A stretch of DNA of 30,773 nucleotides from a virus, in the IMG/VR virus record IMGVR_UViG_3300042991_000725, positions 123,632 to 154,404 of that record. The stretch is one strand, 5' to 3'. The notes beneath the pieces are model-generated. The model was not told the DNA's origin, searched no databases, and saw only the letters and a program-made list of their open reading frames with translations. The number at the start of each line of letters is the position of its first letter. Position 1 is the stretch's first letter. The position numbers and the translations under genes are program-made. This document shows positions 15,919 to 22,236 of this stretch, piece by piece.

Positions 15919-17799
15919 ATGGCAAACAAAATTCCTAAGTATATGACCTATGTAACTGCCAGTATCAAAAATGAGTCTCAGCTTGACGATGATAAAGCCA
16001 AGCAATTAGATAGTGTTCGCGCCAGCCTTGAAGATTTTATCCCACAACTTTATAGAGACAAGCAAGTAGATTTGGCGTATATTGACGCAATACAGGTGAG
16101 TGTTGGTGATAATACGAATGATGATGTTTTTGTTGGAGAAGAACTTTTTGCGGCTATTGACACTATCCCTCTTAAGCCTATTAATTCTGAACACAATAAA
16201 GAAAAGATTATTGGCGTCATGTATCGTAGCGATTTTGTAGATGCCGAATTCAAGATTAAGGCCAGAGAGGAAATCTCTGATGCTTTGGCCAATGACGAAA
16301 ATTATAAATTCCATATATTATCCAATGGAGTTTTATACAAATTTATCTACCCAGACGAAGTCGAAGAAATTGTTGCAGGCGCGAACGAGGGTAAGAAGTT
16401 TGTTTCAATGGAATGTTATTTCGATGGTTTCGATTATAAATATGGAGATGATATAGTCGATAGGAATGAACATACAGACTTTTTGTTCCCTTATTTGAGA
16501 GCTTTCGGTGGGAGTGGTGTTTTTAATGGGAAAACAGTGAAACGTGTTCTTCGAAAGATTATGTTCTCTGGCCAAGGGATCGTCGCCCACCCGGCCAATA
16601 AAGATAGCTTCATTCTAAGTATTGCTAGCGAACAGCTTCGGTACATAAAAATACAGAAGAAGCATTATCGTCCTGTCATAGTCAATGGAATGGTAGTTAG
16701 TTTGGCTTCTTATAAAGATAATATTTATAACGAAAAGGAAGAAATAGATACTGACAACGTTATTGTTTCTTATGACAATGAGTATTATAGGTATATTTTG
16801 ACCAAGTGTTTAGCGGCGTCTGACGTTGTAGCTTGGGTCGATGAGAAATTTCGTGTTGTAGATTTACTCCGTAGCAATATTGGTGGCAATAAGTTAATCT
16901 CTGATATGAAGGCTAAATATTTAATCAAAATAACAGACAGTATTGCTAGCGCTTGCGGCATTGGTGTTGGGGCCACTATCGACATAAACCCAGACGATAA
17001 TGCAATTTCTATGTGTTTAATTAAGGCAATAAACGGTGTATATAATAATAGTATAGCAAATTCTATTTTGACCGTTAAGGAGGAGAGCATGGATATTGAG
17101 ATGCTGAAAAAGGAAAATGAATCTTTGAAGGCCGAGCTTGAAAAGGCTTTTGCTGCCATTAAGCAGTTCGAAGGCCAGGAGGTGAACAAGAAGATTGAAG
17201 CCCTTTCTTCCGACATTAAGAGTCGCGACGAAAAGGTTTCTGCTCTTGAAAAGACCGTTGCTGAAATGACAGAAAAACAGACTTCTCTTGTTACCGAGCT
17301 TGAATCTAAGGGCAAGGAAATTGAGACGCTCAGCTCCAGCATTAAGGCCGAGATTGACAAGGTTGCCGAGATTGAGAAACAGAAGGCGGAGCTTGTTGCA
17401 CAGATTGAGAAGGTTGAAAGTGAGAAGATTATGGCTGCTAGGACGGCCGAGCTTTCCAAGTACGACCTTAGTGACAAGCAGCTTGAAGTTGTAAACGCCG
17501 AAGTTGCCGCAATCAACTACAAAGACGCAGACGCATTCACCAAATATGTTGGGAAACTTGCTCTGTTCACGAAGACGAAGGAGCAGAAGAATGCCGAAGC
17601 TGCCGCTAGCAATACAGAAACTGACGCTGCCAAGGCTGCAGCTGCTGCGCTGAAGGGCGCTCAGGCCGGAACGTCTAAGACCGACGAAGAGATTGCGAAA
17701 GAGACCGAAGCGAAGGCTGCCGAGTTGCGTACAGCTATCGTGAAAGATCTTCTTCCTCCTCCGGCTCAAAGGCGGGAAGACAAGAGCAAAAAGAGTTAA
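15919..17799 (+). CDS. Prohead protease fused to scaffold (626 aa)
   Basis: Three parts can be seen. Residues 1-200 resemble phage prohead serine proteases: PINSEHNKEKIIGVMY with catalytic candidate H92, and KKFVSMECYFDGFDY with nucleophile candidate S163. Residues about 200-390 form a separate globular region I do not recognise. From residue 391 the chain is a strongly predicted coiled coil (repeated E/K/L/A heptad-like stretches) with an Ala-rich then Pro-rich, basic tail, as expected of a scaffold. The protease would cut scaffold and capsid proteins during head maturation. An internal start at 17089 probably also gives free scaffold. The gene lies between portal and decoration protein, with AGGGAG upstream. 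Confidence 0.82.
   Translation: MANKIPKYMTYVTASIKNESQLDDDKAKQLDSVRASLEDFIPQLYRDKQVDLAYIDAIQVSVGDNTNDDVFVGEELFAAIDTIPLKPINSEHNKEKIIGVMYRSDFVDAEFKIKAREEISDALANDENYKFHILSNGVLYKFIYPDEVEEIVAGANEGKKFVSMECYFDGFDYKYGDDIVDRNEHTDFLFPYLRAFGGSGVFNGKTVKRVLRKIMFSGQGIVAHPANKDSFILSIASEQLRYIKIQKKHYRPVIVNGMVVSLASYKDNIYNEKEEIDTDNVIVSYDNEYYRYILTKCLAASDVVAWVDEKFRVVDLLRSNIGGNKLISDMKAKYLIKITDSIASACGIGVGATIDINPDDNAISMCLIKAINGVYNNSIANSILTVKEESMDIEMLKKENESLKAELEKAFAAIKQFEGQEVNKKIEALSSDIKSRDEKVSALEKTVAEMTEKQTSLVTELESKGKEIETLSSSIKAEIDKVAEIEKQKAELVAQIEKVESEKIMAARTAELSKYDLSDKQLEVVNAEVAAINYKDADAFTKYVGKLALFTKTKEQKNAEAAASNTETDAAKAAAAALKGAQAGTSKTDEEIAKETEAKAAELRTAIVKDLLPPPAQRREDKSKKS
17077..17083 (+). promoter_or_regulatory. 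Internal Shine-Dalgarno for nested scaffold start
   Basis: AAGGAGG, a near-perfect anti-16S match, lies five bases before an in-frame ATG at 17089 inside the protease-scaffold gene. It coincides with the boundary between the globular part and the coiled coil. Confidence 0.8.
17089..17799 (+). CDS. Nested scaffold protein (internal start, 236 aa)
   Basis: Same frame and stop as the 626-residue protein. Translation from the internal ATG would give a 236-residue acidic, highly helical protein: MDIEMLKKENESLKAELEKA at the start, long coiled coil to about residue 120, a LSKYDLSDKQLEVVNAEV segment, an Ala-rich linker and a C-terminal basic tail (RREDKSKKS). That is the shape of tailed-phage scaffolding proteins, whose basic end contacts the capsid protein. 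The arrangement is like lambda C/Nu3, where protease and scaffold share a C-terminus. The DNA also changes here to GC-richer codons (AAG, GAG, GCC, CTT), like the highly expressed capsid gene downstream. Confidence 0.75.
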   Translation: MDIEMLKKENESLKAELEKAFAAIKQFEGQEVNKKIEALSSDIKSRDEKVSALEKTVAEMTEKQTSLVTELESKGKEIETLSSSIKAEIDKVAEIEKQKAELVAQIEKVESEKIMAARTAELSKYDLSDKQLEVVNAEVAAINYKDADAFTKYVGKLALFTKTKEQKNAEAAASNTETDAAKAAAAALKGAQAGTSKTDEEIAKETEAKAAELRTAIVKDLLPPPAQRREDKSKKS

Positions 17800-17832
17800 T
17801 TATTCCGATTATAATTTTTAGGAGATTTAAAA

Positions 17833-18279
17833 ATGGGACTTAAAGGTGATATGGTTGGCGTTCTCTACGAGAACAAGTACGTTGCGAGCACAAATGACAT
17901 GGAAAAGGGTGGTATTGCTTGCGTGTCTACGGCTGGTTCGGGAAATAAGACGACTATTTCTTATCCCGGCAATCCTAGCGGAGCATATGCTGTAGGCGTT
18001 CTCATGGAAACGGTAGATAAGGATCTGGATTGGACGGATCGTCCTCGTTACACTGAGAAGGGCACTCTTGACGCTGGTGAACAGGTTCCGCTTCTTGTTA
18101 TCGGTCAGGTCAACACGAACATGATCGTAACTGGCGTTACTCCTTCTCCGGGCGAGACTGCGTATCTTGGCGCTTCTGGTAAAGTGACGAATGTCCTTGC
18201 TGATGGCGCTCCGACTATTGGCCAGTTTGCTACGATGAAGGACGCCAATGGCTATGTGTATCTTGACGTTCGTCTGTAA
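17833..18279 (+). CDS. Head decoration/stabilisation protein
   Basis: A 148-residue, Gly/Val/Thr-rich, beta-strand protein just before the major capsid gene, in the position of lambda gpD-like or DUF2190-like decoration proteins. Visible segments are VGVLYENKYVAS, GAYAVGVLMETVDKDLDWTD, LLVIGQVNTNMIVTG, and SPGETAYLGASGKVTNV, the last matching the paired beta-turns (gDxvYlgasGkvt) common in such proteins. It has no signal peptide and no Cys-rich region. An AGGAG site lies about nine bases before the ATG. It would bind capsid lattice sites after expansion. A different small head protein is possible. Confidence 0.7.
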   Translation: MGLKGDMVGVLYENKYVASTNDMEKGGIACVSTAGSGNKTTISYPGNPSGAYAVGVLMETVDKDLDWTDRPRYTEKGTLDAGEQVPLLVIGQVNTNMIVTGVTPSPGETAYLGASGKVTNVLADGAPTIGQFATMKDANGYVYLDVRL

Positions 18280-18300
18280 TAAATGGTGTTGTAAACCCTA

Positions 18301-18319
18301 GCGGGATATAATATCCTGC
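18301..18319 (+). promoter_or_regulatory. Intergenic hairpin just upstream of the capsid gene
   Basis: GCGGGATA-TAA-TATCCTGC can fold as an eight-base-pair stem (one G-T pair) with a three-base loop. It is not followed by a T-run, so it is not a classical terminator. It sits 8-25 bases before the GGAAAAGGAG ribosome site of the capsid gene, and the arms contain a TATAAT string, but no well-spaced -35 is seen. It could protect or process the capsid mRNA. Confidence 0.5.
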
Positions 18320-18342
18320 GTTTAGGAAAAGGAGAAACGAAA

Positions 18343-19350
18343 ATGCTTAAGGCTGATGTAAAAACAATTGATCTTGTGAAGCGCATTGGTAGTGCTGACA
18401 TCAACATTCACCGTGAAGCGATGCAGGCGTTGGCTGCTGAGATCAAAGAGCCTATTCAGCGCCTTGTGTTCGACGGCGATATCTCTGAGCAGATTTTCGT
18501 CGAAATTCCGGCCGCTGAGTACGGCGGAAGCGTTCCGTTCCCCAAGGATTTCATCACCGCTGGCAATGAAGATGATTTTGTTGCCTATAAGATGCCTAAG
18601 CAGGGTGGTGTTCCTGAGAGACAGGTTGAAGGCGATGAGATTTGGGTGCCGACTTACGAGATTGCCAACTCGGTTGACTGGAAGCTCTCGTATGCTCGCA
18701 ATAGCCGTATTGATGTTATCAGCCGTGGTTTGGCTGCTCTGACTGCCGGATTCGTCAAGAAGAACAATGACGATGGCTGGACAACTATTATCACTGCGGC
18801 GGCTCAGAAGGGCACTATGTATGCTGACTCGTCTGCTTCTGCTGGTGTGTTTACCCCTGCAGCCCTCAGCAGCATGAAGACTGGCGCAATGAGAGCTGGT
18901 GGAAATGCTACGTCGCTGTGGAAGTTCGCAATCACCGACGTGTTCATCAGCCCAGAGGCTCTTGAAGACATTCGTGGTTGGGATCTCACGACCGACAAGG
19001 TTGATGAATACACCATGCGCGAGATCTTTGTGAACGACGGACTTGCCAAGATTTACGGCACTCTCGTCCACGTTTACAAGGAGTTTGGTGAAGGTCAAGA
19101 GTATCAGACGATTTACGGCGACACTTCTGGTAAGACAAATATGGCCGCTGGCGACCAGGAAATTTTCATCGGCCTTGACCTTGATCCTCAGAAGCGTTCT
19201 AACACATTCGTTCGCCCTGTTAGCCTGCCTCTTCAGATTTTCGAAGACTCTGCGACTCTTCACCGCAAGCAGAAGGCCGGTTATTATGCATGGATGGAGC
19301 TGGGAAATGCAGTAAACGATACAAGGGCAACTTATATTGGCTCATTTTGA
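18343..19350 (+). CDS. Major capsid protein (HK97-fold expected)
   Basis: A 335-residue protein following portal, protease/scaffold and decoration genes. Order, size and high-expression codon use (GCC, CTT/CTC, AAG, CGT) point to the major capsid protein. The N-terminus is helical (DLVKRIGSADINIHREAMQ), consistent with a delta-domain-like lead. The middle has GDEIWVPTYEIANSVDWKLS, typical of the E-loop/spine-helix junction, then SRIDVISRGLAALTAGFVKK (long helix) and a series of P- and A-domain-like strands, ending in ATLHRKQKAGYYAWMELGNA, a good match to the closing A-loop region. A strong GGAAAAGGAG site precedes it and a terminator follows. The exact fold is inferred, not seen. Confidence 0.82.
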   Translation: MLKADVKTIDLVKRIGSADINIHREAMQALAAEIKEPIQRLVFDGDISEQIFVEIPAAEYGGSVPFPKDFITAGNEDDFVAYKMPKQGGVPERQVEGDEIWVPTYEIANSVDWKLSYARNSRIDVISRGLAALTAGFVKKNNDDGWTTIITAAAQKGTMYADSSASAGVFTPAALSSMKTGAMRAGGNATSLWKFAITDVFISPEALEDIRGWDLTTDKVDEYTMREIFVNDGLAKIYGTLVHVYKEFGEGQEYQTIYGDTSGKTNMAAGDQEIFIGLDLDPQKRSNTFVRPVSLPLQIFEDSATLHRKQKAGYYAWMELGNAVNDTRATYIGSF

Positions 19351-19376
19351 AATAGTTATCAAATAAGCACTTATGT

Positions 19377-19415
19377 AAAAATCCTCAATGAAAAATTGGG
19401 GATTTTTATTTTTCC
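19377..19415 (+). terminator. Rho-independent terminator after capsid gene
   Basis: AAAAATCCTCAA pairs with TTGGGGATTTTT (12 bp, one T-G pair) around a seven-base loop TGAAAAA, followed by more T (TTTATTTTT). It ends the head-gene transcript just downstream of the capsid gene. The A-rich left arm would allow some function in both directions. Confidence 0.85.
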
Positions 19416-19417
19416 CA

Positions 19418-19445
19418 TTGACAATTTGAACTTCTATAGTATACT
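19418..19445 (+). promoter_or_regulatory. Sigma70-type promoter for the HTH-array nuclease
   Basis: TTGACA (19418-19423), 16 bases, TATACT (19440-19445). It lies just after the capsid terminator and about 40 bases before the nuclease start. The near-consensus boxes suggest host RNA polymerase use. Confidence 0.75.
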
Positions 19446-19486
19446 GTCAATAGAGAAATAAAACATTAACCCATTGGAGAGATAAC

Positions 19487-21277
19487 ATGAGCAGGGTTTT
19501 TTGGACGAAACGTGACGAATATGTTTTGAGGAAGATGACAGAAATAGGATACTTTGCAAGTCAGATAGGGAATGTACTTGGTAAAAGTATTGGCGCTATT
19601 GACAGCAAGCGTTTTCATGATAATATAAAAAGTGGGGGAAGTGTTGATGTTGTAGATGACGAGGAGGTTAAGGCTATTTTAGCTGAAGCCGACGCCGCCA
19701 ATCCTCCTATTATCGCTGTTCAAAAGGCAAGATTCCAACACTGGACGCCAGAACAAGACAGCCAGCTTCGTGATCTTGTGGAAAAGAAATATAGAGACAT
19801 CGAGATTGCCAAGATATTTGGTACGACAAAAAAGTCTGTTGAATTTAGGCGCTATTATCTGGATATATCAAAGCGCAAGCGTTGCAAAAATTGGACAGAA
19901 GAGGAAAGGCAAGTTCTTAAATCTATGTATGAGGCTGGGAAGTCAGATGACGAAATCGCTGGAAAATTGGGTCGTCCATGGTCCTCTATAGAATTTACCA
20001 GAAAGCAGATGAAACTTATTAGAGAAGAACAGAGAAGGGCTAGAGTTGATAAATTGGCCAGTATGCGCGAAGCCGATATTCGAAAATACTTTGCTGAATA
20101 TGCCAGCCGAAAATTACCTAGCGAACTGGCCAAGGACTTAAATATTGGCCGGGAGCGTATTCTCAAACTTGGCAATGAGTACCATATTGATGTTTTTGTT
20201 TATGCGAAATCTTGTGTCATTGAAGATATTGAGCTTATCATCTGCAGGTTCGATGATGGAGAAGGTCTTGACGATATTGCCAGAGAGTACGAAATTGGCG
20301 ATAAACAGATGTCTGACATTTTCTATTCTTACTATGTCAAAGAAGTTAAGCGGGTCGATTGGGCAAAGTTGCCAGAAGACGACATTCGTGCTTATCTTAA
20401 AGAGACTATGGATTATGAAAAAGTGGCTGAGAAGTTTGGACTTACCGTACTTTGTCTGCAGAATCGCAACTATCATAACTGGCTGATTGATTGCCGATGT
20501 TACGAAATTGGTGAAGAATTGGCCGGTAAGATTAAGGCGGATTTAGAGGGTGGGTTGGGCTATGACGAAATAGCCGAAAAGTACGATGTGAGTTGTGACG
20601 CTATAGCTAGGAAAAATGTTACTTATTGGCACGTTAAACAAACTAATATTTTTGATTGGACTAACATTAACCATGAGGCCGTGAAGGAATTTCTTGAAAG
20701 TAGTGGAAGTTTGATTGAAACGGCAAAAAAGTTTAATATACCAAAAAACGCTTTATATTATTGGGCCAGAAAGAACAAGGTTTATGCTATTTATTGGACA
20801 CAAGAAGAATATGATTTGGTAAAGAAAACGCTTGAAGAGACTAGGGATTTTTACGAAACTTCGAAATTATGCGGTGTTGGTGTAAGGAGGATAGCAAGGC
20901 AGAACAGAAAGAATGGCAGATTTCCTTCTTTTTGCGTAGATATGCCTTGTGAATTCGGAAAACAAACCTTTGGCAAAGATGGCATTCTGTATCGCTCCAT
21001 ATTTGAAGCGTCCGTAGCCGACTATCTATTCGACGCCAAAATTCCTTATGAAGACCAAAAGCAGGTCTGTAAGGAAAGGTGTTGGCGTTGCGATTTTTAC
21101 CTGCCCAAGCAGAAATTATGGCTTGAAGTTGATGGGCTTGGAGACACTAGAAAAGAATATGATCGCACCTATCAAGTCTACCTAGATAAGATAAACTATT
21201 ACAAATCAAACAATTACAACTATTTTGTTTTGCCGCAATTCAAATGGCAGACTGTATTATTGTCTCTTATTTCTTGA
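19487..21277 (+). CDS. Free-standing nuclease: tandem HTH array plus PD-(D/E)XK-like domain
   Basis: A 596-residue protein with an unusual build. Residues 1-480 contain about nine helix-turn-helix/Myb-like modules of roughly 45-50 residues. The first ones begin with Trp (FWTKRDE at 5, HWTPEQD at 85, NWTEEER at 135) and later ones have DIAREYEI, VAEKFGL, EIAEKYDV and TAKKFNI recognition-type helices. A further WTQEEYD module starts near 437. Residues about 490-596 look like a nuclease: ILYRSIFEASVADYL with E507, RCDFYLP with D536, LEVDG with E547 and D549, and K568 downstream, fitting a Vsr/DUF559-type PD-(D/E)XK core. It probably cuts long sites like a homing endonuclease. It has its own promoter and GGAG site and lies just before the tmRNA. 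Confidence 0.78.
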   Translation: MSRVFWTKRDEYVLRKMTEIGYFASQIGNVLGKSIGAIDSKRFHDNIKSGGSVDVVDDEEVKAILAEADAANPPIIAVQKARFQHWTPEQDSQLRDLVEKKYRDIEIAKIFGTTKKSVEFRRYYLDISKRKRCKNWTEEERQVLKSMYEAGKSDDEIAGKLGRPWSSIEFTRKQMKLIREEQRRARVDKLASMREADIRKYFAEYASRKLPSELAKDLNIGRERILKLGNEYHIDVFVYAKSCVIEDIELIICRFDDGEGLDDIAREYEIGDKQMSDIFYSYYVKEVKRVDWAKLPEDDIRAYLKETMDYEKVAEKFGLTVLCLQNRNYHNWLIDCRCYEIGEELAGKIKADLEGGLGYDEIAEKYDVSCDAIARKNVTYWHVKQTNIFDWTNINHEAVKEFLESSGSLIETAKKFNIPKNALYYWARKNKVYAIYWTQEEYDLVKKTLEETRDFYETSKLCGVGVRRIARQNRKNGRFPSFCVDMPCEFGKQTFGKDGILYRSIFEASVADYLFDAKIPYEDQKQVCKERCWRCDFYLPKQKLWLEVDGLGDTRKEYDRTYQVYLDKINYYKSNNYNYFVLPQFKWQTVLLSLIS

Positions 21278-21284
21278 ATAGTAC

Positions 21285-21315
21285 TTGACAATATGGTAAT
21301 TGACTGTATTATATT
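21285..21315 (+). promoter_or_regulatory. Promoter for the tmRNA
   Basis: TTGACA (21285-21290) is followed by TATTAT (21307-21312, 16-base spacer) or TATATT (21310-21315, 19-base spacer). The tmRNA begins about 20 bases later, giving a short leader that RNase P would remove. The -35 matches that of the nuclease promoter at 19418. Confidence 0.65.
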
Positions 21316-21335
21316 GGTAGTTCTTTGATAATAAT

Positions 21336-21701
21336 GGGGATGACACAGATTCGATGCATATGCAATAATGTGACTGCATGACATGGGTGATGGGCCGGCC
21401 ATGTAAAAAGCCTATCAAAAAAAAGTGGCAACATCATGAAACTGGCTCCGGCCAGACTCGCTGCTTAAGGTGGCGACCGAAAGCGTGAGATATCCGTGGT
21501 AGCGTGAGTAGGACAGTACAACGGAATATGCTTGGTGATATTGGCAGACGGTTTTATCCCAAGGTGAAATTTAAATCGTCAAGACCTCCTATAGATGCTG
21601 GTTTCGTGCTTCAGGAGAAGATGTGAAGCGTTAGCCAGACAATCATGTAGACGCTACATTTGAGCGTACAGCACACGAGGGGGCAGTACCCTCCATCTCC
21701 A
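21336..21701 (+). ncRNA. ssrA: Phage-encoded tmRNA (transfer-messenger RNA)
   Basis: The ends form a seven-base-pair tRNA acceptor stem, GGGGATG with CATCTCC, including the G3-U70 pair that alanyl-tRNA synthetase reads, then a discriminator A. A T-stem GAGGG/CCCTC (21677-21681 with 21689-21693) encloses loop GGCAGTA. A long helix 2 pairs CTGCATGA (21374-21381) with TCATGTAG (21643-21650), extended by ATGT/ACAT. The 5' side has GATTCGAT and the conserved GTAAAAAGCC ... A-rich track before the tag, as in E. coli. The 366-base length is normal. The 3' CCA is not encoded. The T-loop lacks the usual TTC and A, which is odd. The RNA would rescue stalled ribosomes with SmpB. No smpB is seen here. 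Confidence 0.95.
21427..21468 (+). other. tmRNA tag-peptide reading frame
   Basis: Read from GGC at 21427 the frame gives GNIMKLAPARLAA then TAA. With the charged Ala this makes AGNIMKLAPARLAA. The ending LAA matches the hydrophobic degron recognised by ClpXP/ClpAP-type proteases. The resume codon is inferred from the A-rich upstream stretch and comparison with tags that start with a Gly codon (for example Bacillus). Confidence 0.75.
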
Positions 21702-21722
21702 AATTATATACTGTAGTTGTTG

Positions 21723-21753
21723 GCGGACGGTCTTAACGGCCGTTCGCTTTTTT
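21723..21753 (+). terminator. Rho-independent terminator after tmRNA
   Basis: GCGGACGGTC, loop TTAAC, GGCCGTTCGC gives a ten-base-pair stem (two wobble pairs), followed directly by TTTTTT. It lies about 20 bases after the tmRNA 3' end. Confidence 0.92.
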
Positions 21754-21779
21754 ATTTGTTGTCACCAAAGCGATTACGC

Positions 21780-21816
21780 TTGTCAACTTACATCTCAATT
21801 CGGTGTATATTATAGT
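21780..21816 (+). promoter_or_regulatory. Possible promoter for downstream virion genes
   Basis: TTGTCA (21780-21785) precedes TATATTATAGT (21806-21816). The spacing of about 20 bases to TATATT is long, so this is tentative. It would restart transcription after the tmRNA terminator for the structural genes from 21881 on. Confidence 0.4.
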
Positions 21817-21817
21817 A

Positions 21818-21850
21818 GGGACAGAGTATTGTCGTACTGTGCCCTTTTTT
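21818..21850 (+). terminator. Hairpin plus T-run in the leader of the 21881 gene
   Basis: GGGACAG and CTGTGCCC pair with one bulge around an interior loop (possible inner pairs GTA/TAC), followed by six T. It may terminate read-through, or act as a 5' leader attenuator if the promoter just upstream is real. Confidence 0.6.
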
Positions 21851-21880
21851 ACATAACAACTTTAATAACAGGAGTTAATA

Positions 21881-22222
21881 ATGCCTAATCTAGAAAAACA
21901 CGACTATACTCATGGAGTCACAACGGTCACGGATCAGAGCAATAGCGCGGCTTCTGTTACCGCCACTGTTGCTTCTGACTGGGTTAAGCAATATGGTCTT
22001 GTTGCGTTCTCTGGCGGTTCTACCGATCAGGCATACAAAGTTGAAGTGAAGATTGCCGGAGTAACAAAGATTACCCATTATGGCGCTGCAGGGACCACTG
22101 CTGGATTAAGTTTTGCTGCTCCGTATGTTCCTCATACCAGCTTCAATGAGGCCCTATCTGTTGTGACTACTCCAGATATCACCGGGAAGTGTGTTGCAAA
22201 CATGTCTTACATAGAGTATTAA
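21881..22222 (+). CDS. Small beta-rich protein, probable virion component
   Basis: 113 residues, rich in Thr, Ser, Ala, Gly and Val, predicted all-beta: SVTATVASDWVKQYGLVAFSGG, AYKVEVKIAGVTKITHYG, LSFAAPYVPHTSFNEALSVV in separate strands. No Cys cluster, signal peptide or membrane segment. I do not recognise a family. It starts the structural transcript after the tmRNA, with AGGAG seven bases before the ATG, and is followed 15 bases later by the large beta-solenoid-like gene, so it may be a small tail or decoration protein working with that product. Confidence 0.55.
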   Translation: MPNLEKHDYTHGVTTVTDQSNSAASVTATVASDWVKQYGLVAFSGGSTDQAYKVEVKIAGVTKITHYGAAGTTAGLSFAAPYVPHTSFNEALSVVTTPDITGKCVANMSYIEY

Positions 22223-22236
22223 TTTAGGAGTAGGCC

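Noticed and set aside
16785-17769. Two long antisense frames over the scaffold
   Set aside because: They mirror the low-complexity coiled-coil codons; no ribosome site or family pattern, and the + strand gene is well supported.
18307-18312. TATAAT as a -10 box for the capsid gene
   Set aside because: The nearest -35-like string (TTGTAA at 18289) is only 12 bases away, and the box sits inside a hairpin arm.
18322-19263. 313-codon antisense frame over the capsid gene
   Set aside because: It results from the biased codon use of a highly expressed gene; composition is Ser/Arg-rich without motifs.
21336-21701. Prophage attachment site at the tmRNA 3' end
   Set aside because: Bacterial ssrA is a common integration site, but here the tmRNA lies inside the phage gene run, with no integrase or direct repeat of the 3' end noticed in the window.
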